Assembly: GCA_038145405.1 (NCBI GenBank)
Contig: JAYQPQ010000083.1
Span: 1 to 5,402, forward strand
Length of the DNA stretch: 5,402 nt
Source of the DNA: JAYQPQ01 sp038145405
GTDB lineage: Bacteria > Pseudomonadota > Gammaproteobacteria > Pseudomonadales > GM7GCV1
Reading direction: 5' to 3'
A program made the position numbers and the translations under genes. The notes under the pieces were generated by a model. It searched no databases. It was not told the origin of the DNA and worked only from the letters and a program-made list of their open reading frames with translations. Shown piece after piece: positions 1 to 5,402 of this stretch. The stretch's first letter is position 1. Every line of letters starts with the position of its first letter.

Positions 1-213
1 ATAATCCCGCCCCCGAAAAAAGAGCAGTAAAATCATCCCAAGGCGGGGGCCCGGCGACAGCCGGGCGACGTCCTGCACCAGTCCCAGACCAAAAGGACCT
101 AGTATGGTGCCGAGGACAATGTATGCTACCAGCAGCGGCTGCCGCGAATACATGGCCAAACAGGCCAACAGGGCGGCGCCGGTAAAGACGAAGAAAAAAT
201 ACTCGGTCAGCAT
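1..213 (-). CDS. Cation:proton antiporter, KefB/CPA2 type (N-terminal 71 residues only)
   Basis: Reading leftwards from ATG 213-211 gives 71 open codons that run off the window edge, so most of the protein is missing. The peptide starts MLTEYFFFVFTGAALLA, a first membrane helix (about 4-21). It continues with RQPLLVAYIVLGTILGPFGL (24-43), the typical N-terminal signature of CPA2-family monovalent cation:proton antiporters, which exchange Na+ or K+ for H+ across the inner membrane. The last 20 residues fit less well: the family usually reads LLLFLLGLDM here, while this sequence gives LLLFFRGRDY with two arginines in a membrane helix, which may reflect poor sequence at the edge. No clear Shine-Dalgarno precedes the start. 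The start is chosen because the first helix aligns with family members and no nearby in-frame alternative exists. It is divergent from the cyclase-like gene, with only 9 bases between the two start codons. The family call is from memory of conserved motifs. Confidence 0.8.
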   Translation of the reverse strand, partial: MLTEYFFFVFTGAALLACLAMYSRQPLLVAYIVLGTILGPFGLGLVQDVARLSPGPRLGMILLLFFRGRDY

Positions 214-222
214 GGTGAGATC

Positions 223-894
223 ATGACACCAGATCAGCAGAAGATTGTCACCGTGATTGCCACGGACATACGTAATTTCACTTATCACTCACGTCCGTTC
301 GAACTGCAGAACGAGTCGGACGAGGAGTTTCATGCGCGCTTTTCCGAACTGTGCGACATCGTGCGGGACTTTTATAACCTGACGCTCGAGGTGATCGCGC
401 GTCACGACCGCAAACGTCAAGCCATTGTGCTGTCATCCGGCGACGGTCTGATTCTGGCCTTTCAGGACCAGCTGCACGCACTTACCGCCTTCCGCGCCGC
501 CCTGGAATTGCAAACGACTTATTCGGCATTTTTCCAAGGGCTCAACGCGCGCATGAACGAGCGTCGGCGCTCCACGCGACTGCGTTATGGCATGGGCATG
601 CACACGGGCCTTTCCGTGATCCGACACTTTCAGTCCTAAGAAAGCCCGGGCCAGAAGAAAGAACTCATCCTGGGCGACGCACTCAACATAGCCACTTGCT
701 GTGAGCAGTTGACCAAGGAGCATCCGGGCTGCGGCATTCTGCTCTCGGAGCACTGCCTTGCAGCGCTGAAAAAGCAGTCAGAGCGCCCGCTGGAGGTTGA
801 ATTTCTCGATTACCAGGTGCATTCCATCCGCGGCTACAAACCCTTGCGACTTTACGGCGTCGCTATGCCGGATTCGCGTGCCGATCAGCCGTGA
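223..894 (+). pseudogene. Class III adenylate/guanylate cyclase-like protein, interrupted by an in-frame stop
   Basis: The frame opens at ATG 223, with a GGTGAG ribosome-site-like stretch at 214-219 that sits unusually close. It codes 138 residues to a TAA at 637-639, then continues in the same frame to TGA 892-894, 223 residues if the stop were sense. The first part carries the two metal-binding aspartates of a class III cyclase domain: D15 in ATDIRNFT and D74 in SSGDGLILAF. RYGMGMHTG (121-129) matches the conserved core strand. The part after the stop carries LGDALNIA (150-157), matching the GDxVNxA motif, so both halves belong to one domain. Intact members make cAMP or cGMP from ATP or GTP in the cytoplasm. 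The base-selecting lysine position is L70 and the transition-state arginine position is C159, so activity would be doubtful even without the stop. A TTG at 709 could restart translation but would give only a 61-residue tail. A nonsense mutation and a base-call error cannot be told apart here. Confidence 0.75.
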
Positions 895-1373
895 CGACGA
901 AACTTGGGCAGTTCCTGGTCGACGGCTGTCTGGTAGCTCGCGGTAAAGTCCCGTAGGGAGGCCAGAGCCGCTTGCGGATCGTAGTGTTCCGCCAGTTCAA
1001 AGGCGTTGAATCCGCAGCGACACAGATAGCTGAGCTGGTCGCGTATGGGCGCGCCGACAGCTCTCAGCTCATTGCGGAATCCGTAGCGTTGACGTAGCAG
1101 GCGACCGATGGAAAACCCGCGGCCATCCGCATAGGTGGGGAATTCCACCCCAATCACCGGCAATTGCGCAAAATCGCCCTGAATGTCTTCCGGCAACTGA
1201 TCGCTGGCCAGCCACAGGCCAATCTCGCGACCTTCCCGTTGCAAAGCTTCGCCGCGTTCATTCCACAGGGCCAGGGGTAGCAGTAGTTTGCCGGCCGGCA
1301 GCTCGCCTGCGACCTCGGTGACGCGAACCCAGCTGTCTTCGACCACAGTGCCGTTGCAAATCAGCTTAGGCAT
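885..1373 (-). CDS. DUF934 family protein, sulfite-reductase-associated
   Basis: This 162-residue soluble protein of the DUF934 family (COG3749) is usually encoded directly after cysI in pseudomonads and many other proteobacteria. Its biochemical role is not firmly established; co-occurrence suggests help with sulfite reduction, for example electron delivery or reductase maturation, which is inference. Family-like stretches are GLWLASDQLPEDI (52-64), PVIGVEFPTYADGRGFSIGR (72-91) and LRQRYGF (93-99), then RAVGAPIRDQLSYLCRCGFN (104-123) with a CxC pair at C118 and C120. No signal peptide or membrane helix is visible. The start is ATG 1373-1371, because MPKLICNG begins like the family and the longer in-frame extension to 1637 only reads cysI out of frame. 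The ATG overlaps the cysI stop by 8 bases (ATGCCTAA), implying coupled translation. The 3' end overlaps the convergent cyclase-like gene by 10 bases, and no terminator hairpin is visible there. Confidence 0.88.
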   Translation of the reverse strand: MPKLICNGTVVEDSWVRVTEVAGELPAGKLLLPLALWNERGEALQREGREIGLWLASDQLPEDIQGDFAQLPVIGVEFPTYADGRGFSIGRLLRQRYGFRNELRAVGAPIRDQLSYLCRCGFNAFELAEHYDPQAALASLRDFTASYQTAVDQELPKFRRHG

Positions 1374-3021
1374 AGGCCACCGCCTTGAAGGGCTCCTGGC
1401 CCAGGCGCTGATAGGTATCGACAAAGCGCTCGCCAGGCTGGCGTTGATCCAGATACAGCGCGAGCAACTTCTCCAGCACTTCGGGTACCTGGTCACGCGA
1501 GAAGGACGGTCCCAGCACTTCGGCCAGCGCAGACTGATTGCCCTGCGATCCACCGAGCTGGATCTGGTACCACTCCTCGCCCTTTTTATCGACGCCGAGA
1601 ATGCCGATGTGGCCGACGTGATGATGACCGCAGGCATTCATGCAGCCGGAAATATTTAAGTCCAGATCGCCCAGATCGTAGAGGTAATCCAGATTGTCGA
1701 ACTTGCGCTGGATGGCCTCGGCCACCGGAATCGATTTGGCGTTGGCCAGGGAGCAGAAATCGCCACCCGGGCAGCAGATGATGTCGTTTAGTGTGCCCAC
1801 GGTGGGGGAGCCAAAGCCCAGTGCCTTGAGGCGATGCCAGAGTTCAATCAGCTGATCCTGGCGCACATCAGCCAGCACCAGGTTCTGTTCGTGGGTGGTG
1901 CGGATCTCACCGAAGGAATAGACGTCAGCCAGGTCTGCTATCGCCTCCATCTGCTCCGAGGTAACGTCGCCAGGCGGGATGCCGACGGTTTTGAGCGAGA
2001 GGGTGACGGCGGCGTAGCCCGGCTGCTTGTGGGCCTGCACATTGCGCTGCATCCAGCGACCAAAATCCAGGTTCTGCAAGCGGTAGTCGTTGAGCAGCGC
2101 ACCGACCTCATCCAGGTTGACTGAGGCGTAATCCGGCGTGGTAAAAAAGCTCTGCGCACGGGCAATTTCGGCGTCGGTCAGGGTCGAGGGTGAATCCCTG
2201 AGATGCTCCCATTCGGCCTCGACGCGATGGGCGAATTCTTCGGCGCCCATGGCCTTGACCAGAATCTTTATGCGCGCCTTGAACTTGTTATCGCGCCGAC
2301 CGAAAAGATTGTAGAGGCGCAGAATGGCTTCGAGGTAGGTAAGGATATGTTTGGCCGGTAGGAAGGCGCGAATTTCCGCACCGATCACTGGCGTGCGACC
2401 CAGGCCGCCACCGACCAGCACCTGAAAACCCAGCTCGCCATCGGCGTTATGCACCAGATTCAGGCCGATATCGTGCACCTGAATAGCGGCGCGATCCTGT
2501 TCCGAGCCGCTGACGGCAATTTTGAATTTGCGCGGCAGGAAGGCGAACTCCGGGTGAAAGGTGGCCCATTGGCGCATGATTTCGCACCAGGGACGCGGGT
2601 CGACCAGTTCGTCGGGGGCGACCCCGGCAAACTGATCGGTGGTGAAATTGCGAATGCAGTTGCCGCTGGTCTGGATGGCGTGCATCTCCACCTCGGCCAA
2701 ATCGGCCAGAATATCCGGCACATCTTCCAGCGCCGGCCAGTTCAGCTGCATATTCTGGCGCGTGGTGAAGTGGCCGTAGCCCTTGTCGAAGCGGCGCGCG
2801 ATGTGGGCCAGGCGCCGCAGCTGGCTGCTCGACAGCATGCCGTAGGGAATGGAAATGCGCAGCATCGGAGCCAGCCGTTGGATATAGAGGCCGTTTTGCA
2901 GGCGCAGGGCGCGAAATTCATCGTCCAGAATCTCGCCTGCCAGAAAGCGGCGCGTCTGGTCTCGAAACTGGGCGACCCGTTCATTGACGATTTGCTTGTC
3001 AATGGAATCGTACTGGTACAT
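1366..3021 (-). CDS. cysI: Sulfite reductase hemoprotein subunit (nitrite/sulfite reductase family)
   Basis: This 551-residue cytoplasmic enzyme is expected to reduce sulfite to sulfide with six electrons in assimilatory sulfate reduction. It has the two-fold family layout: a ferredoxin-like half with HFTTRQNMQLNW (84-95), SGNCIRNFTTDQ (119-130) and PRKFKIAV (163-170), then a second half with TTHEQNLVLADV (375-386). The 4Fe-4S/siroheme cysteines are C417 and C423 (CPGGDFC) and C460 and C464 (SGCMNACGHHH). Their spacing, Cx5C and Cx3C, equals that of E. coli CysI. R88, R124, K165 and K167 match the substrate-binding Arg/Lys set. An extra cysteine, C416, lies next to the first ligand. Length matches the Pseudomonas-type enzyme, and no cysJ flavoprotein gene is in the window, so the electron donor is unknown. 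ATG 3021-3019 is preceded by a weak GGAT site. The 3' end overlaps the DUF934 gene. Ferredoxin-nitrite reductase is an alternative by fold, but the DUF934 neighbour favours sulfite. Confidence 0.93.
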   Translation of the reverse strand: MYQYDSIDKQIVNERVAQFRDQTRRFLAGEILDDEFRALRLQNGLYIQRLAPMLRISIPYGMLSSSQLRRLAHIARRFDKGYGHFTTRQNMQLNWPALEDVPDILADLAEVEMHAIQTSGNCIRNFTTDQFAGVAPDELVDPRPWCEIMRQWATFHPEFAFLPRKFKIAVSGSEQDRAAIQVHDIGLNLVHNADGELGFQVLVGGGLGRTPVIGAEIRAFLPAKHILTYLEAILRLYNLFGRRDNKFKARIKILVKAMGAEEFAHRVEAEWEHLRDSPSTLTDAEIARAQSFFTTPDYASVNLDEVGALLNDYRLQNLDFGRWMQRNVQAHKQPGYAAVTLSLKTVGIPPGDVTSEQMEAIADLADVYSFGEIRTTHEQNLVLADVRQDQLIELWHRLKALGFGSPTVGTLNDIICCPGGDFCSLANAKSIPVAEAIQRKFDNLDYLYDLGDLDLNISGCMNACGHHHVGHIGILGVDKKGEEWYQIQLGGSQGNQSALAEVLGPSFSRDQVPEVLEKLLALYLDQRQPGERFVDTYQRLGQEPFKAVAYA

Positions 3022-3053
3022 AGGATCCGGGAAATATGGGTGGATACTGCATG

Positions 3054-3078
3054 GGGCGCCACTATACCAGTGGCGCCC
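3054..3078. repeat. Perfect inverted repeat between the membrane-protein gene and cysI
   Basis: The arm GGGCGCCACT (3054-3063) pairs perfectly with AGTGGCGCCC (3069-3078) across the loop ATACC. It lies in the only sizeable intergenic gap (3022-3097), 20 bases after the membrane-protein stop codon and 32 bases before the cysI start. No T-run follows on either strand, so it is not a standard Rho-independent terminator. It could be a protein-binding operator, a weak or Rho-assisted terminator hairpin for the upstream operon, or a structured cysI leader. The repeat itself is directly visible; its role is inference. Confidence 0.75.
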
Positions 3079-3089
3079 AGGGGCTAAAA
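3061..3089 (-). promoter_or_regulatory. Candidate cysI promoter with the -10 inside the palindrome
   Basis: On the minus strand, TATAGT (3066-3061) resembles a sigma-70 -10 hexamer. A poor -35-like TTTTAG (3089-3084) lies 17 bases upstream, or TTTAGC (3088-3083) at 16 bases. The implied start of transcription, near 3054, would give a leader of about 33 bases before the cysI ATG. The -10 covers the palindrome loop and part of one arm, so anything binding the repeat would block this promoter. The weak -35 would fit an activator-dependent promoter such as those controlled by CysB in the sulfur regulon, but no CysB site was identified. Confidence 0.3.
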
Positions 3090-3097
3090 CCGGGGTC

Positions 3098-3847
3098 TTA
3101 TACTAAGTTATTCTCAGGTTTGAAGATATGTTGATAAGCCGCGAAGTTGGACGCAATCAGCGTCGGCCCGAGGATCAGCCAGCCCAGCAGTAGCGGCAGC
3201 GTCGCCAGAATCATCCAGAACAAAGTGACCAGGCCGTACACCAGGGCCGGCACGATGTTCTTCAGGCAGCCTTTGAAACTCAGCTTGAACGCCTGCCAGG
3301 GTTCCAGATCTTGCTCCACGATCAGCGCCGGTGACAGCCAGTAGCCCATCAACAGGGGTATGTAGAGCAACAGAAAGATCAGAATGCAAAGCAGGATCAT
3401 CAGGGGGGCCATGCTCGGTTCCTGCCAGGTCGACATATCTTCCAGCATGGCCATACTCGCGCCAGACGCCAGCAGCATGACGACGACAACAGCTACGGCA
3501 ACCAGCGTGGCCAGCAGGGTTAATCCAAGGTAGATCAGCCCCAGCTTCATCAGCGCCGTGCCCTTGTTATCAAAACCGCTGAACAGATGGCCGATGCGAA
3601 AACTGCCGCCGCGGCTTTGCTCGGCGCAACCCATCATCAGACCGCCGGTAAAAATGGGTTTGAGCAGGATGCCTGCAATAGCCCCAAGCAAGGGGATGCC
3701 GCCAATGGCCAGGCTCAGTGCCATCAGTACCAGGCAGGTGCCGATCCAGGTACCCGGATACTGGCGAAACAGACGGAAGCCGTCGGCAAGCCAGTCCAGG
3801 CCATCGCCGGCGCGATTGGCGGAAATAGACAGAGTGGGCTGGGTCAT
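3098..3847 (-). CDS. BPSS1780-family integral membrane protein
   Basis: This 249-residue inner-membrane protein has a short soluble N-terminus ending in GLDWLADGFRLFRQYPGTWI (16-35). That is the typical opening of BPSS1780-family proteins: an amphipathic helix followed by the first membrane segment. About five hydrophobic stretches follow: roughly 35-62 (possibly two short helices), 100-128, 148-172, 198-220 and 221-237. A CxxxxxGGSFRIGHLFSGF-like loop (74-92) and the motif EPWQAFKLSF (182-191) also resemble the family. Function is unknown; no catalytic or transport motif is seen. The start is ATG 3847-3845, with GAGGA 7 bases upstream; longer in-frame reading to 4060 only shadows the upstream gene. 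The ATG overlaps the NRDE gene's TGA as ATGA, so translation is likely coupled. The 76-base gap to cysI holds the inverted repeat. The family name is from motif memory; integral membrane protein is certain from hydrophobicity. Confidence 0.8.
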   Translation of the reverse strand: MTQPTLSISANRAGDGLDWLADGFRLFRQYPGTWIGTCLVLMALSLAIGGIPLLGAIAGILLKPIFTGGLMMGCAEQSRGGSFRIGHLFSGFDNKGTALMKLGLIYLGLTLLATLVAVAVVVVMLLASGASMAMLEDMSTWQEPSMAPLMILLCILIFLLLYIPLLMGYWLSPALIVEQDLEPWQAFKLSFKGCLKNIVPALVYGLVTLFWMILATLPLLLGWLILGPTLIASNFAAYQHIFKPENNLV

Positions 3848-4554
3848 CGGGTTGTCCTCGCCAGGGTTAGGGTGGGTAAGGCCTGGGTCACACAGGGTGG
3901 GCCAGGCCAGTAGGTGAAGCATACCTGATCTACGGTCACCTGCACGGCACTCAGGCTTTGCGTACCTGCATCCTGCCGGTGCATACAAACGGAGTGGGAA
4001 CCGCGCTGTGGCAGATGGGAGCGGTGATAGTCGAGCAGGTCGCGTCCTTCGGCCAGCCACTGGTCGTGCAGGGCTCCTCGCACCCGTGTCACGCCGGGTG
4101 TGTCAAAGCCGGCAGAAAAGGCGTAGGGCAGGGCTGGTACCGATTCAATTATCGCGCGGCCATCCCAGCTAATTTGGCGGGGATTACCCAGCGCATCAAA
4201 AATAAAGAAATCAAAGGGATTAAAGCTTTCGGGCTGCATGCCAAGCAGCAGCGCGCGGGCCTGTTCTGGCGTTTCAGCCTGTACCAGTTCCGCCGCCAGC
4301 CGACCGTGACTGGGGGCTCGGTCGCTGTGCGCCACCTGCTCGGCGCCGTAGTTGTTGATCAGACAGAAGCTTAAGCCCCTGGCGTTGACGCTAAGCCAGC
4401 TGCCGCCTGCCTTGGCGTCGATAGGCATCAGGGCCACCCAGCCATCGCGCTCGATGCGCTGCGGTGGCAAGGCAGGTGGGCGGCTGTGCTTCTCATCGCG
4501 ATTAAAGAGCAACCGATAGCCGCCGGGTTGAGTCTGCCAGGTCACTGTACACAT
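3844..4554 (-). CDS. NRDE family protein (TANGO2/DUF833-like)
   Basis: This 236-residue protein belongs to the NRDE family, shared by bacteria and eukaryotic TANGO2. It starts MCTVTW with the conserved Cys2 and carries the naming motif N18-R19-D20-E21 in LLFNRDEKHSRP. Further family-like stretches are AGGSWLSVNARGLSFCLINN (49-68), FNPFDFFIFDALG (111-123) and a late TQSLSAVQVTVD (198-209). There is no signal peptide, so it is probably cytoplasmic. The biochemical activity is unsettled: an N-terminal-nucleophile-hydrolase-like fold has been proposed, and eukaryotic relatives have been linked to haem trafficking and lipid or CoA metabolism. The start is ATG 4554-4552, because MC is the family N-terminus; the in-frame extension to 4731 overlaps cmoB and has no family resemblance. 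It begins 10 bases after cmoB, with only a weak GAG as ribosome site. Its TGA overlaps the next ATG by 4 bases, so it is the middle gene of a tight operon. Confidence 0.9.
   Translation of the reverse strand: MCTVTWQTQPGGYRLLFNRDEKHSRPPALPPQRIERDGWVALMPIDAKAGGSWLSVNARGLSFCLINNYGAEQVAHSDRAPSHGRLAAELVQAETPEQARALLLGMQPESFNPFDFFIFDALGNPRQISWDGRAIIESVPALPYAFSAGFDTPGVTRVRGALHDQWLAEGRDLLDYHRSHLPQRGSHSVCMHRQDAGTQSLSAVQVTVDQVCFTYWPGPPCVTQALPTLTLARTTR
3855..3859 (-). promoter_or_regulatory. Ribosome binding site of the membrane-protein gene
   Basis: On the minus strand, GAGGA lies 7 bases before ATG 3847. It is the clearest Shine-Dalgarno in the window. It fixes the start at MTQPTL rather than at upstream in-frame codons that lie inside the NRDE gene. 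Confidence 0.7.
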
Positions 4555-4564
4555 GGTCTCAGGG

Positions 4565-5402
4565 TCACCAACGGGCCAGCAGCGCGGCGCGGCGCGGAGC
4601 GGGATAGCCCTCCACCGTGAGATTCGCATCGGCTGGATCGAGAAAATCTGCCAGCGATTGAAAATCCATCCAGGGTGTACGGCGCTGTTCCGCTGTGCTG
4701 GTCTGGCTGACATCGAGCAACTCGATGTCACGGTAGCCCGCTTGCCCGAGCCAACCAGTCAGCGTGGTCAGACTGGGAATGGCCCAGACGTTGCGCATCT
4801 GTGCATAGCGTTCGCGCGGCACCAGAATGTCGCCTTGATCCTCGGGCAATACCAGGGTTTCCAGCAGGAGCTGGCCGTCGGGCTGCAGTACGCCGGCAAT
4901 TTCCGCCAAGTGGGCAAGCGGCTCGCGTCGGTGGTAGAGCACACCCATGGAGAAGGCGAGATCAAAGAGCGGAGTCCTTGGTGGCAGCTGCTCGGCTGCC
5001 AACGGCAAAAGAAAAGCATTGAGCGAGCCACCAGCTAGCTTGCGGAGCATTTCGAACTGGATCAGATAGCGCGGGGTAGGGTCGATACCGAGCACGCGGT
5101 CGGCACCCTGTCCCAGCATGCGCAACATGTAATAGCCGTTGCCACAGCCGATATCCAAAATCGAACGGCCGCGCAGATCACCAAGGCGGGGTGCAAAGCG
5201 ATTCCATTTCAGATCGGAACGCCACTCGGCGTCCAGCCCGATGCCATAGAGACTAAAGGGGCCCTTGCGCCAGGGTTTGATGGCCAGCAGCAGGCTCTGA
5301 ATTTTCTCTTGCAGTTGGGGGTCAAGTTCGGCGGCGGTGCCGATGCGTGCCTCGCAGGCGAAATCGATAGAAGCAGGCTGCAGGGTCGGCATGGTGTCGA
5401 GG
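4565..5402 (-). CDS. cmoB: tRNA U34 carboxymethyltransferase CmoB (5' end outside window)
   Basis: CmoB transfers a carboxymethyl group from carboxy-S-adenosylmethionine, made by CmoA, to 5-hydroxyuridine at tRNA position 34. The product, cmo5U, widens wobble decoding. The visible 278 residues match E. coli CmoB from about its residue 46 to the end. Numbering from M at 5392: PWRKGPFSLYG (40-50) holds K43, equivalent to E. coli K91. The SAM-binding loop is ILDIGCGNGYY (78-88), followed by LGIDPT (101-106). SMGVLYHRREPL (148-159) has Y153, equivalent to Y200. RYAQMRNVWAIPS (195-207), EQRRTPWM (235-242) and VEGYPAPRRAA (260-270) follow, with R268 equivalent to R315. The frame stays open upstream of ATG 5392 to the window edge, reading L-D-T. 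E. coli CmoB has about 48 residues before this methionine, so the ATG is internal and the gene is cut by the window, not truncated biologically. cmoA is often adjacent and may lie to the right. The downstream NRDE gene follows after 10 bases. Confidence 0.95.
   Translation of the reverse strand, partial: LDTMPTLQPASIDFACEARIGTAAELDPQLQEKIQSLLLAIKPWRKGPFSLYGIGLDAEWRSDLKWNRFAPRLGDLRGRSILDIGCGNGYYMLRMLGQGADRVLGIDPTPRYLIQFEMLRKLAGGSLNAFLLPLAAEQLPPRTPLFDLAFSMGVLYHRREPLAHLAEIAGVLQPDGQLLLETLVLPEDQGDILVPRERYAQMRNVWAIPSLTTLTGWLGQAGYRDIELLDVSQTSTAEQRRTPWMDFQSLADFLDPADANLTVEGYPAPRRAALLARW

Noticed and set aside
709..894. Separate 61-residue gene starting at TTG 709
   Set aside because: It is in the same frame as the cyclase-like gene and its homology begins before 709 with LGDALNIA. 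It is the tail of the interrupted gene, not an independent one.
1374..1637. N-terminal extension of the DUF934 frame inside cysI
   Set aside because: The added residues are an out-of-frame reading of the cysI C-terminus, rich in R and S. The DUF934 homology starts at MPKLICNG, position 1373.
3054..3078. Classical Rho-independent terminator
   Set aside because: The stem is strong, but no T-run follows on either strand, so it is listed as an inverted repeat of uncertain role.
2449..3087. 212-codon open frame on the plus strand, antisense to cysI
   Set aside because: It is fully covered by the strongly conserved cysI on the opposite strand, its translation resembles no family, and GC-rich coding DNA commonly leaves such antisense frames open.
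3558..3917. Overlapping plus-strand open frames of 108-119 codons antisense to the membrane-protein gene
   Set aside because: They mirror the hydrophobic minus-strand gene, have no ribosome site or recognisable domain, and run across the ATGA junction of the operon.
3848..4060. Longer start for the membrane-protein gene
   Set aside because: The extension lacks family resemblance and overlaps the NRDE gene. The GAGGA site supports ATG 3847.
4555..4731. N-terminal extension of the NRDE frame into cmoB
   Set aside because: The family begins MC; the extra 59 residues only shadow the cmoB 3' end.
5390..5392. ATG 5392 as the true cmoB start
   Set aside because: The frame is open to the window edge, and about 48 residues of the known CmoB N-terminus would be missing.

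Overview
The window looks like a piece of a gammaproteobacterial chromosome, moderately GC-rich, probably from the Pseudomonadales/Oceanospirillales/Cellvibrionales side. The evidence is a CmoB tRNA-modification enzyme, a family largely confined to Gammaproteobacteria, and a CysI hemoprotein followed directly by a DUF934 gene, the arrangement known from Pseudomonas and relatives. The genus cannot be fixed from the sequence. Gene density is very high, no gap exceeds about 80 bases, and there are no RNA genes, insertion sequences, CRISPR arrays or prophage signs.

Left end (1-894): the first 71 codons of a KefB/CPA2-type cation:proton antiporter run leftwards off the window. Nine bases away, a small class III nucleotide-cyclase-like gene starts rightwards. 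This gene has an in-frame TAA at 637-639, but the same frame continues with recognisable cyclase-domain sequence to 894. It is therefore called a pseudogene, or a gene carrying a sequencing error.

Middle (885-3021, minus strand): cysI, the siroheme/4Fe-4S sulfite reductase hemoprotein, overlaps a DUF934 gene by 8 bases. The two form an assimilatory sulfate-reduction unit. The DUF934 gene overlaps the end of the cyclase gene tail to tail by 10 bases.

Gap 3022-3097: this holds a perfect 10-bp inverted repeat with a 5-base loop. A -10-like TATAGT sits inside it, so it may be the cysI promoter/operator or a terminator-like hairpin.

Right end (3098-5402, minus strand): a compact three-gene run of cmoB (5' end cut off by the window), an NRDE/TANGO2-family gene and a BPSS1780-family membrane protein gene. 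Its junctions are a 10-base spacer and a 4-base ATGA overlap, so it is likely one operon, possibly reading on into cysI. The genes shown are mostly housekeeping. No convincing new defence or mobile system was found. The points most worth a second look are the interrupted, catalytically degenerate cyclase and the palindrome in front of cysI.
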